Below are positions 53,420-61,245 of a stretch of 64,000 nucleotides of DNA, piece by piece; positions within the stretch are counted from its first letter, which is position 1, and every line of letters begins with the position of its first letter. The stretch is from Nocardia macrotermitis (lineage in GTDB: Bacteria; Actinomycetota; Actinomycetes; Mycobacteriales; Mycobacteriaceae): positions 248,001 to 312,000 of the forward strand of contig NZ_WEGK01000003.1 of assembly GCF_009604405.1 (NCBI RefSeq). The letters are read 5' to 3'. The notes below the pieces were generated by a model, which worked only from the letters and a program-made list of their open reading frames with translations, had not been told where the DNA came from and ran no database searches. Position numbers and translations under genes: made by a program.

Positions 53420-54621
53420 AGTTCGGGCACCTTCCGCTCGCGCAATTGGGTGAGGACCTCGACCGATGCGTCGGGGGCCAGTGCGGTGACGTCTTCGGGG
53501 TCGAATGCACCGCAGTCCAGGCCGCGCAGCACCACCGTGGCCAGGGCCTGCGCGGTGGCCGGCTCGTCGACCACGGCCCCGCCCCGGCGTCGCAGATAGT
53601 CGTCGATGCGGGGAGCCGCGGCGCGCAGCGCGTTGCGGAAGAAGGTGAAGGTGGCGGCCCAGCGGGTGATCAGGTGGCCCGGATGCATATCCCAGCCCTG
53701 GTAGTAGCCGCGCTCGAGGGCCCGGGTGACCAGGCGGAAGTGCCGTTCGAGCGCGGCGGGAGCGGTATCGCCGACCGGCAGCACCTGCGTCGAGCCGTCG
53801 CACACCCACACCCCGGTTTGCGCGGCCGCGACCTGCATGATCGTCTTGGCGTGATCGGCGACCGGATGCTCCAGCGACTGGAACTGCGGTGCGATACCGC
53901 AGGCCGCGCTGTAATCGTAAGTGCCGTAGTGCAATCCGGTGCAGCGTCCGCCCGAGCGCTGGATCGCGCGGGCGACCACCGCGGAACCGTCGGCCGCGAT
54001 CACCGCCTGTGGGCTCTCGATCTGCAATTCGAAACGCAGTGTGCCCGAGGCGATCCCGTGCACACTCTCCAGCAGCTCGCACACCTGCACGGCGACCTTC
54101 ACCTGTTCGACGGCGCGCAGCTTCGGCACGGTGAACACGAAACCCTCGGGGACGCCCCCGGCCCCGTCCAGGACCAGTTCCAGCGTGCGGATCGCCCGGT
54201 CGTATTCGCCGACGGTCAGCCCCTTGACCCGCACCCCGCGCGAGAACACCGCCGGGGGCAGCGCGGCGAGCACGCGTCCCGCCCATCTCGCGTCGTTGTC
54301 CTCCACCGCATCGCCCCGGATGCCGTAGCCGTCCTCGAAATCCAGTCGCAGATCCTGAATGGGCCGTTGCCGCAACATGTTCCGGGTCCGCGCGAGTACG
54401 CCCGGACCGACCAGCTCGAGCAGTTGTTCGGCATGCTGATCGGACAGCCGCAGTGCGGTGGCGCCCCATTCGCCCGGCAGGTCCACCGCGGCATGCGCGC
54501 CGTTCACGTACACGGTGTGCACGGGCTGCCCCGGCCGATCGCCGGGATATTGCCGCCGCAGCACCGTGTCGACCGCGCGCAGCTGCTCGCCGATGTTGTG
54601 CAGGTCGATGCGCGGCGTCAT
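53416..54621 (-). CDS. CitE/HpcH-like aldolase-fold protein (DUF6986), coupled to allantoicase
   Basis: 401 residues. TIM-barrel features of the citrate-lyase-beta/HpcH group are DLRLDFEDGYG, FVFTVPKLRAVEQVKVAVQV, FELQIESPQAVI (metal Glu) and GLHYGTYDYSAACGI (metal Asp). The family usually binds Mg2+ and joins or splits glyoxylate- or pyruvate-type units. Operon coupling to allantoicase suggests it handles ureidoglycolate or glyoxylate; that is inference, and no activity is established to my knowledge. The start is ATG 54621. Confidence 0.8.
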   Translation of the reverse strand: MTPRIDLHNIGEQLRAVDTVLRRQYPGDRPGQPVHTVYVNGAHAAVDLPGEWGATALRLSDQHAEQLLELVGPGVLARTRNMLRQRPIQDLRLDFEDGYGIRGDAVEDNDARWAGRVLAALPPAVFSRGVRVKGLTVGEYDRAIRTLELVLDGAGGVPEGFVFTVPKLRAVEQVKVAVQVCELLESVHGIASGTLRFELQIESPQAVIAADGSAVVARAIQRSGGRCTGLHYGTYDYSAACGIAPQFQSLEHPVADHAKTIMQVAAAQTGVWVCDGSTQVLPVGDTAPAALERHFRLVTRALERGYYQGWDMHPGHLITRWAATFTFFRNALRAAAPRIDDYLRRRGGAVVDEPATAQALATVVLRGLDCGAFDPEDVTALAPDASVEVLTQLRERKVPEL

Positions 54622-55021
54622 GACCGAGCCCCCTCGACGTCGACGGCGATCGTGCGCCGGACCGATCGAATCCGTCGGTCACTCTCGGGTGGGCAGCGAT
54701 GCTCCTGCCGATCCGTTGCTGTCGCGGCGGCCGGAATGCGGCTGCCGCGCACGGATGATCCGAGACACCGGAGTCGTGCTTTCCGGCGCACCCCGCGCAT
54801 CCGGTGCGCCGAAAGCCCGTGTGCCGCAAGCGGAGACGCGGTTGTGGCAGCACCGAATGCGGGCATCGCCGTTGGCGCGCTGCGAACTTCGGCCAATCTC
54901 ACACCTCCGATCGTTCGGTCCCCCGTATGGGGCGGTTGACGGTGGTGACGGTATCGAGTCCATATTGCGTGGTTGTTGCCCGAAGCGTATACGTTCCGGT
55001 CCGCGCGGTCCGGGACGGGAA
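54622..55021. other. Intergenic, upstream of the allantoicase operon
   Basis: 400 nt with no convincing gene. It must contain the leftward promoter for the CitE-like gene and alc. CGTATACG (54986-54993) is a palindrome that could be an operator. Short open frames on both strands have no recognisable protein. Confidence 0.45.
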
Positions 55022-55504
55022 TCAGCGGGGGTTCGCCGGGGTGGTTTCGCGGGTGTCGGGGCGGGGCCAGCCGCGCCCGTCGAGACGTTCGATACCGAGG
55101 TTGAAGCGGCGCAGGTAGGCGGCGAAGGCGGTGATATCCGCCGCGGACCAGTCGGCCATGATGCGGTTCATACCGTCGAGGTGGACCGCGCGGGCGGCGT
55201 GCAGCAGGCGGCGCCCGGTCTCGGTGAGCTGGAACTTGCGCGCGATACCGCCGTCGGGATCGGGGATCCGCTCGACGAGCCGGTCCCGCAGCATCGCGCG
55301 GGTCTGGCGGTTCAGGGTCGAGGCGTCCAGGCGCAGCGCGTCGCCGAACTGCCGGATGGATTGCGGCCCGGCCACTTCGATGCGGCTCAGCAGCAGGTAG
55401 GCGCTGCGCTCGAGCAGGCCGTTACCGCTGCGGAAGCGCGGATCGAGAGTGTACTTCGTGAGCAGCATGCTCTCGAATTCGACCATTTCCACCGGCCCGT
55501 TCAT
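55022..55504 (-). CDS. MarR-family regulator
   Basis: 160 residues from ATG 55504, with GGAAGGGAG upstream. The winged helix is visible: LLLSRIEVAGPQSIRQFGDA, LRLDASTLNRQTRAMLRDRL and the wing DPDGGIARKFQLTETGRRLL. Divergent from a large MFS gene with repeated TTGTGCA motifs between them, so it probably represses the transporter and releases it on binding a phenolic or other ligand. Confidence 0.87.
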   Translation of the reverse strand: MNGPVEMVEFESMLLTKYTLDPRFRSGNGLLERSAYLLLSRIEVAGPQSIRQFGDALRLDASTLNRQTRAMLRDRLVERIPDPDGGIARKFQLTETGRRLLHAARAVHLDGMNRIMADWSAADITAFAAYLRRFNLGIERLDGRGWPRPDTRETTPANPR

Positions 55505-55563
55505 GCTGAACTCCCTTCCGCCGTCCTCGCCGTGGGGCTGTCGACGAGACGGACGCCACATCC

Positions 55564-55608
55564 TTGTGCACTCAGCAATTGTTGTGCATAACGCACATGC
55601 TATGCATA
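55564..55608. promoter_or_regulatory. MarR-type operator region
   Basis: TTGTGCA occurs at 55564-55570 and 55582-55588. TGTGC-N5-GCACA (55583-55597) is an inverted repeat, and TATGCATA (55601-55608) a palindrome. The region is markedly AT-richer than its surroundings and lies between the divergent marR and MFS starts. Confidence 0.55.
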
Positions 55609-55644
55609 CTACATATTAACGGCGTGACTCGTAAGGAGATAGAC

Positions 55645-58002
55645 GTGGCCGAAACAAAACCTGCCGCCCGCTCCGGCGGCATCCTGGCGGTGCTGGCGAT
55701 CGCCGGTATCGTCGCGTCACTGACGCAGACATTGGTGATTCCGCTGCTGGGACAGATGCCGCAGCTGCTGCACACCTCGACGACGAACGCGACCTGGGTG
55801 GTGACCGCGAGCCTGCTGGTCGCGGCGGTCTGCACGCCGGTGGCCGGACGCCTCGGCGACATGTACGGAAAACGTCAGGTGCTGGTGGCCTCGACCATCC
55901 CGCTGATCGTGGGTTCGGTGGTGTGCGCGCTGTCCTCGTCGCTGTGGCCGATGATCATCGGCCGTGGCCTACAGGGCATGAGCGTGGGCATCATTCCGGT
56001 CGGCATCGCCGCCCTGCGTGATCTGCTGCCGCCCGAGAAGCTCGGTTCGGGTATCGCGCTGATCAGCTCGTCGCTGGGTATCGGTGGCGCGCTGGGGCTG
56101 CCGCTGGCCGCGGCGGTCGTGCAGTACAGCAACTGGCGGGTGCTGTTCTGGGGAGTCGCGGTGGCCGGGGTGATCGTCGCGGCGCTGATGTACTTCGTGT
56201 TGCCCGCGATCCCGGCGGCCGGCGCGGCCGGACGTTTCGACGTGCTCGGCGCGGTCGGACTCGGGGTCGGACTGGTGTGCCTGCTGCTCGCGGTGTCCAA
56301 GGGCGGTTCGTGGGGCTGGGGTAGTGCCAGCATCATCTGCCTGTTCGTCGGCGCGGTCGTGGTGCTGCTGGCGTGGGGCTGGTGGGAGTTGCGCAACAGC
56401 ACACCGCTGGTGGATCTGCGCACCACCGCGCGTCCGCAGGTGCTGATGACCAACATCGCGTCGATCGGCATCGGTGTCGCGATGTACTCGCAGTCGCTGA
56501 TCGTCCCGCAGTTGCTGCAACTGCCCAAGATCACCGGCTACGGCCTGGGCCAGTCGATGATGGCGATGGGCCTGTTCATGGCGCCCGGTGGGCTGATGAT
56601 GATGCTGCTGTCGGTGCCCAGCGCCAAGCTGTCGGCGGCGCGCGGACCGAAGGTGACCCTGGCGCTCGGCGCGCTGATCATGGCCATCGGTTACGGCCTG
56701 TCGATGGTGCTGATGGGCAACCCGTGGACGCTGATGATCGTCACGATCATCATCAGCTCGGGTACCGGATTCGCCTACGGCGCGATGCCCGCGCTGATCA
56801 TGGGCGGGGTGCCGGTGTCCGAATCCGCGGCGGCCAACAGCTTCAACACTCTGATGCGTTCGATCGGCACCTCGGTGTCCGCGGCCGTCATCGGTGTGGT
56901 GCTGGCGCAGCTGAGCGTCAACTTCGGCGGGCACAGCATTCCGACCGAGAACGGGTTCCGCACGGGTCTGCTGATCGGATGTGGTGTGTCGGTCGTGGCC
57001 GCGATCATCGCACTGCTGATCCCGGTGCGCCGTGCCGCTGCCGCCGCCGCGGAGGCCGCGGTCGCGCACACCGTCGACGAGGTCGATATCGTTGCCGCGG
57101 AAGTGGATTCGCTGCCGGTCGCGGGCGTCGTCTCGGCCGCGGTGCAGGTCGCTGCCGATCGTTACGCGGGTGAGCCGGTCGCCGAAACCGTCACCGGCCC
57201 TTCGATCTACGGCCGGGTGCGCGATGTGGGCGGGCCGGTCGTGGCCGGTGCCACGCTGACGCTGATCTCGACGTCGGGTAGCCAGCTCGGGCGGGCCGCC
57301 ACCCGGCACGACGGCTACTTCGAATTCGCCGTGCCGGCCGCGGGTTCGTACGTGCTGATCGCCTCGGCGGAGGGCCGTCGCCCCGACGCCTCGACCATCA
57401 CCGTGGGCCAGGTCCCGACGCTGAGCGAGGTGACCCTCGGCGGCATGGGCGCGCTGGCCGGAACCGTCACCCGGGAACCCGGCGACGATCCGGTGCCCGA
57501 GGCGCGCGTCGCGGCGCTGGACCCGCGCGGTGAGGTCGTGGCCTCGGCCGAGACGGACATCCTGGGCCGGTTCGGGCTGTCCGATCTGCCCGAGGGCGAG
57601 TTCATCGTCGCGGTGAGTGCCGACGGCTTCCATCCGACGGCTGTTCCGGTGCTGGTCAGCGGTGCGGGTATCACCGAGATCGCGGTCATGCTGCGGCCGG
57701 GTGCGCGGTTGAGCGGTGTGGTCCGGGTCCGCTCGGACGATCGGCCGCTGCACGACGCGCAGGTGACGCTGATGGATCCGGCCGGGCACGTGGTGGACAC
57801 CATGACCACCGGTCCGGACGGCGGCTACACCTTCGGCAACCTGTCCGATGGTGACTACACCGTCGTGGTGAGCGGTTACGCGCCGGTCGTCATGCAGGTC
57901 AGCGTGCACGGTGACGCCGTGCAGGGTGTGGACGCGCACCTGGGTCACGACGGCCCGGCCGTCCCGGTGATCCCCGCGCTGGAGCAGACTCCGGTTCGCT
58001 GA
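55645..58002 (+). CDS. DHA2-type MFS transporter with three C-terminal carboxypeptidase-regulatory-like domains
   Basis: 785 residues from GTG 55645, with AAGGAGA upstream. The first 500 residues give 14 membrane helices of the EmrB/QacA type (GRLGDMYGKRQVLVAS, IPVGIAALRDLLPPEKLGSG). After a short acidic linker come three beta-sandwich repeats of Cna-B/carboxypeptidase-regulatory type at about 518-600, 601-685 and 686-775 (IYGRVRDVGGPVVAGATLTL, LAGTVTREPGDDPVPEARVA, LSGVVRVRSDDRPLHDAQVT). Usual family members end after helix 14. With an even helix number the added domains should be cytoplasmic, whereas Cna-B domains are usually extracellular. Confidence 0.88.
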   Translation: MAETKPAARSGGILAVLAIAGIVASLTQTLVIPLLGQMPQLLHTSTTNATWVVTASLLVAAVCTPVAGRLGDMYGKRQVLVASTIPLIVGSVVCALSSSLWPMIIGRGLQGMSVGIIPVGIAALRDLLPPEKLGSGIALISSSLGIGGALGLPLAAAVVQYSNWRVLFWGVAVAGVIVAALMYFVLPAIPAAGAAGRFDVLGAVGLGVGLVCLLLAVSKGGSWGWGSASIICLFVGAVVVLLAWGWWELRNSTPLVDLRTTARPQVLMTNIASIGIGVAMYSQSLIVPQLLQLPKITGYGLGQSMMAMGLFMAPGGLMMMLLSVPSAKLSAARGPKVTLALGALIMAIGYGLSMVLMGNPWTLMIVTIIISSGTGFAYGAMPALIMGGVPVSESAAANSFNTLMRSIGTSVSAAVIGVVLAQLSVNFGGHSIPTENGFRTGLLIGCGVSVVAAIIALLIPVRRAAAAAAEAAVAHTVDEVDIVAAEVDSLPVAGVVSAAVQVAADRYAGEPVAETVTGPSIYGRVRDVGGPVVAGATLTLISTSGSQLGRAATRHDGYFEFAVPAAGSYVLIASAEGRRPDASTITVGQVPTLSEVTLGGMGALAGTVTREPGDDPVPEARVAALDPRGEVVASAETDILGRFGLSDLPEGEFIVAVSADGFHPTAVPVLVSGAGITEIAVMLRPGARLSGVVRVRSDDRPLHDAQVTLMDPAGHVVDTMTTGPDGGYTFGNLSDGDYTVVVSGYAPVVMQVSVHGDAVQGVDAHLGHDGPAVPVIPALEQTPVR

Positions 58003-58017
58003 TCACGACCACGAACG

Positions 58018-58054
58018 AACCCCGGTGCCCGAAAAAGATTCGGGCACCGGGGTT
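58018..58054. terminator. Bidirectional terminator, perfect 16-bp stem
   Basis: AACCCCGGTGCCCGAA (58018-58033) and TTCGGGCACCGGGGTT (58039-58054) with loop AAAGA lie between two convergent MFS genes. Confidence 0.85.
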
Positions 58055-58058
58055 TTCG

Positions 58059-59693
58059 CTATCCCTGGTTGGCGACCTCGGCACCGCCGGTGGCCGGGCT
58101 GCGGCCGTGCCGCATGACTATCGCGACGATCAGCGCGACGATCGTGGTGGCCAGCACCACCCAGAAACTCAGCGTGTACCCCCGGTCGGCGAAGACCTGC
58201 GGGATCGTCTGGACGGTCGAATGCCCCATCACATCGATGTGCGCCTTGACCGGATGGTTGTTCAGCAGCGCGGTGGTGACCGCCATGCAGACGGCCGAAC
58301 CCATACTCATGGTCACCCCGAGCATGCCCGCGCTGATGCCCTGCTGTTCCTGCGGTACCGCGTCGATGATGAGGTTGGGCCCCGCGGCGTAGAAGAAGCC
58401 GAATCCGATGCCCGCCAACAGATACAGCACCAGATAGGTGATCCAGCTGTAGTGGAACACGACGAAGCCGATACCCGAGACGGTCAGGATGGAGAAGGCC
58501 AGGATCGCGGGGATGCGCGCGCCGAGCTTCCGGGCCATCGCGCCGGCGAACGGGCCGATGACCATGCCGAGCAGACCGGCCCAGATGCCCACGTGCAGTG
58601 CGTATCCCAGCATGCTGAAGCCGTTGCCGTAGGTGTATCCGGGATCGAAATTCACGTGCACGAGATTGGCCGGGAGGGTCATACCCGTCATCTGATGTGC
58701 TTGTGCCACAACGCCTTGCACGACATTCTCGCGTAGTCCGTCCTGGTTCGGAGTCTGCGTCATGTACCCCAGCGCCAGTGGTTGCACCGCGGTGATGCCG
58801 ACGCCGAACGCGGTCATCAGCAGGGTGAGACTGACCTTCGGGTTGACCAGCAGTTTCATATCCATGATCGGCCGGGACACGTTGAACTCGACCACCACGA
58901 ACAGCACCAGCATGAGCACGCCGCCGATGAGCCAGGCCAGCGCCGACGGTCGACCCCAGCCCCAGGTCTGGCCGTTGTCCAGGTAGAGCAGGGTGAACAG
59001 CGCGCCCGCGGACAGCAGGATCGCGCCGAACGGGTCGATGCGCTCGCGCACCCGCAGCTTCGTCTCGGGTACGATCCAGATCACCAGCGGCGTCAGCACC
59101 AGGGTGAACGCGGCCAGGAACCAGAACATCGCGCGCCAGTCGTAGTGGTCGACCAGGAAGCCGCCGATCAGCGGTGCGATGGCGCCGGAGAAGCCCAGTC
59201 CGGCCCCGATCATGCCGACGCCGAGCGGAATGTACTTGCGCGGGATGAGATCTCGGATCAGACCGTAGGCGACCACCTGGCTGGCGATGGAGAACGCCGC
59301 CAGCCCGCGGCCGATCAGGAAGATGGTCCAGCTGCTGGTCAGCGCGCAGATGACGCAGCCGACGAAGAAGCAGACGCCGGTGGCCAGGAACAGCTTCTTC
59401 TTACCCCAGGCGTCGCTGGCCTTGCCGATCAGCGGTGTCGCGGCCGCACCCACCAGCCCCAGGATGATGACCGCCCAGTTGATGTTGCCGCCGACGTTCG
59501 TGAACGTCTTGGTCATCTTCTGTAGCGCTGCCGAGACCATCGTGTATTGCAGCGGGACGACCTCGGTGTACAGGACGATGACGACCAGGATGGTGAAGAT
59601 CCGCAGTCGTGAGGCCCCGTCCAGGCGGCCGGTGTCGATCTCGGCAGGACTGTCGAGGTTGTCCGGCGGAGGACTGGTTTCGGTGGTGGACAT
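58059..59693 (-). CDS. DHA2-type MFS transporter (14 TM)
   Basis: 544 residues with about 14 helices; GKASDAWGKKKLFLATGVCF is motif A and GAGLGFSGAIAPLIGGFLVD motif C. A periplasmic insertion of about 50 residues (around TQTPNQDGLRENVVQG) is larger than in typical QacA-like pumps. Probably exports a lipophilic compound. Its upstream region is AT-rich and holds a palindrome (59813-59827). It is convergent with the other transporter. Confidence 0.88.
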   Translation of the reverse strand: MSTTETSPPPDNLDSPAEIDTGRLDGASRLRIFTILVVIVLYTEVVPLQYTMVSAALQKMTKTFTNVGGNINWAVIILGLVGAAATPLIGKASDAWGKKKLFLATGVCFFVGCVICALTSSWTIFLIGRGLAAFSIASQVVAYGLIRDLIPRKYIPLGVGMIGAGLGFSGAIAPLIGGFLVDHYDWRAMFWFLAAFTLVLTPLVIWIVPETKLRVRERIDPFGAILLSAGALFTLLYLDNGQTWGWGRPSALAWLIGGVLMLVLFVVVEFNVSRPIMDMKLLVNPKVSLTLLMTAFGVGITAVQPLALGYMTQTPNQDGLRENVVQGVVAQAHQMTGMTLPANLVHVNFDPGYTYGNGFSMLGYALHVGIWAGLLGMVIGPFAGAMARKLGARIPAILAFSILTVSGIGFVVFHYSWITYLVLYLLAGIGFGFFYAAGPNLIIDAVPQEQQGISAGMLGVTMSMGSAVCMAVTTALLNNHPVKAHIDVMGHSTVQTIPQVFADRGYTLSFWVVLATTIVALIVAIVMRHGRSPATGGAEVANQG

Positions 59694-59812
59694 GGAGAGC
59701 TCCTGAAGCAGGGCGATATGAAAGCGAGCTCGCGAATGTGATCGAGGTCTCGCTAGGCATTTATGGTAAGCAGATTCTCCAAATAAACAAGTATCATTTA
59801 CAAACTGGGATT

Positions 59813-59827
59813 ATCACATTCTGTGAT
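59813..59827. promoter_or_regulatory. Palindrome upstream of the second MFS gene
   Basis: ATCACA-TTC-TGTGAT, perfect 6-bp arms, in an AT-rich stretch about 120 nt before the leftward MFS start. Confidence 0.4.
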
Positions 59828-59840
59828 GGCTCGGAACGTG

Positions 59841-59876
59841 CGAACGCGAGGCATCCGTACTGGTGCCTCGCGTTCG
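59841..59876 (-). terminator. Terminator after the carboxymuconolactone-decarboxylase-like gene
   Basis: CGAACGCGAGGCA (59841-59853) and TGCCTCGCGTTCG (59864-59876) form a perfect 13-bp stem 15 nt beyond the leftward stop. Confidence 0.75.
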
Positions 59877-59891
59877 GGGGTGCGGGGACGG

Positions 59892-60287
59892 CTATGGTCC
59901 GGCGTGCTCCGCGATGATCGGTCCGGCGATCCGGAACGCTTCGACCCCGGCCGGTACGCCCGCGTAGACGGTCGCGTGCAGCAACACCTCGCGGATCTCG
60001 TCGGGGGTGACGCCGTTGGTGAGGGCCGCGCGCACGTGGGTGGCGAATTCGGCCGACCGGTTCAGGGCGGTGAGCATGGACAGGGTGAGCATCGAGCGGG
60101 TGCGGCGGTCCAGGCCGTCCCTGGTCCAGACCGCGCCCCAGCAGTATTCGGTGACCAGATCCTGGAGTGGGCCGGAGAAATCGGTGGCCGAGGCCAGGGC
60201 GCGTTCGACGTACTCCGCGCCGACCACCTCCCGGCGGACCTGGAGTCCGGCTTCGTAGCGTTCGGCGGGAGTGTTGTCGATTGTCAT
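59892..60287 (-). CDS. Carboxymuconolactone decarboxylase family protein (PcaC-like)
   Basis: 131 residues, all helical. Family features are TEYCWGAVWTRDGLDRRTRS, LTLSMLTALNRSAEFATHVR, NGVTPDEIREVLLHATVYAG and VPAGVEAFRIA. It resembles the PcaC subgroup (decarboxylation of 4-carboxymuconolactone in protocatechuate breakdown). AhpD-type CxxC is absent, so a peroxidase role is unlikely. No other pca gene is nearby; the adjacent SDR and acyl-CoA mutase suggest another ring- or acyl-degradation pathway. GTG 60293 is an alternative start. Confidence 0.83.
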   Translation of the reverse strand: MTIDNTPAERYEAGLQVRREVVGAEYVERALASATDFSGPLQDLVTEYCWGAVWTRDGLDRRTRSMLTLSMLTALNRSAEFATHVRAALTNGVTPDEIREVLLHATVYAGVPAGVEAFRIAGPIIAEHAGP

Positions 60288-60325
60288 GTGCACCAGCTCT
60301 TTTCGCGGTCCGTGGGATACCGAAC

Positions 60326-61156
60326 TCAGTCCAGGAACAGGTCCGGCGTGGGATTCGGGCCGCCGCCGTAGCGGGAGAAGTCCTCGACGCCGGCGTACAG
60401 GGACAGGGCGTCGGCGTCGAGGAAGCAGTTGCCGGTGGTCTTGCGCGCCGGGCGGGTCAGGATCGCGGCCGCGGCGTCGGCCATGATCTCGGGGCTGCGC
60501 GCGGCGGCGAGCTGATTCTCGCCGTCCCGCAGGTTCGCCACCGCCGAGGTGGCGATGTACGTCTGCGGCCACAGGCAGTTGAAAGCTATTCCGGCATCGG
60601 CGAATTCGGCGGCCCAGCCCTGCGAGAGCAGCGTCATCCCGTATTTGGACAGCGTGTAGGAGGGGTGCGCGCCGAGCCAGCGCGGATTCATGTTGATCGG
60701 CGGGGCGATGGTCAGCACGTGCGGGTTGGCCGACTTGCGCAGGTGCGGCAGGCAGGCCTGGGTGAGCAGGAAGGTGCCGTGCAGATTGATGTCGGTCATC
60801 AGCGCGAACTTCTTGGGCGCGAGCTGTTCGGTGGGTTCGGTCGCGATGGCGCTGGCGTTGTTGATGCAGATGTCGACGCCGCCGAAGCGTTCCACCGCCG
60901 TGTTCACCACGCGTTCGACATCCTCCGCGCGACGCACGTCACCGACGACGGCCGCGGCCTTACCTCCGGCCGCCTCGATTTCGGCGGCGGCGGTGTGCAC
61001 GGTGCCGGGCAGGCGCGGATGGGGTTCGGCGGTCTTGGCCAGCAGCGCCACATTGGCCCCCTGGCGGGCGGCGGCGAGGGCGATCGCCAGGCCGATGCCG
61101 CGGCTCGCGCCGGAGATCACCATCGTGCGGTCGGTCAGCGGTAGGTGGTCGGACAT
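60326..61156 (-). CDS. Short-chain dehydrogenase (HSDL2-like)
   Basis: 276 residues. TMVISGASRGIGLAIALAAA (cofactor), CINNASAI and the catalytic YTLSK are present. The run GANVALLAKTAEPHPRLPGT followed by VHTAAAEIEAAGGKA is typical of the hydroxysteroid-dehydrogenase-like-2 group, which acts on fatty-acyl or steroid-like substrates. GAGGAG precedes ATG 61156. Divergent from the mutase operon, upstream of the PcaC-like gene. Confidence 0.88.
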   Translation of the reverse strand: MSDHLPLTDRTMVISGASRGIGLAIALAAARQGANVALLAKTAEPHPRLPGTVHTAAAEIEAAGGKAAAVVGDVRRAEDVERVVNTAVERFGGVDICINNASAIATEPTEQLAPKKFALMTDINLHGTFLLTQACLPHLRKSANPHVLTIAPPINMNPRWLGAHPSYTLSKYGMTLLSQGWAAEFADAGIAFNCLWPQTYIATSAVANLRDGENQLAAARSPEIMADAAAAILTRPARKTTGNCFLDADALSLYAGVEDFSRYGGGPNPTPDLFLD

Positions 61157-61208
61157 CGTGCTCCTCGGTCGCAACGGGTTCGTGATCAGGCATTCACACC
61201 TGATGGTA

Positions 61209-61237
61209 TTGGCATTCTCTTTTTTGGCAAGTACCGT
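61209..61237 (+). promoter_or_regulatory. Promoter of the acyl-CoA mutase operon, leaderless start
   Basis: TTGGCA (61209-61214) and TACCGT (61232-61237) at 17-bp spacing. ATG 61246 follows 8 nt later without a ribosome-binding site. A run of six T lies in the spacer. Confidence 0.6.
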
Positions 61238-61245
61238 ATTCACTG

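Noticed and set aside
52409-54853. An 814-residue allantoicase fusion
   Set aside because: The N-terminal extension is the wrong frame of the CitE-like gene; GTG 53419 in a GTGA overlap gives a normal-length allantoicase.
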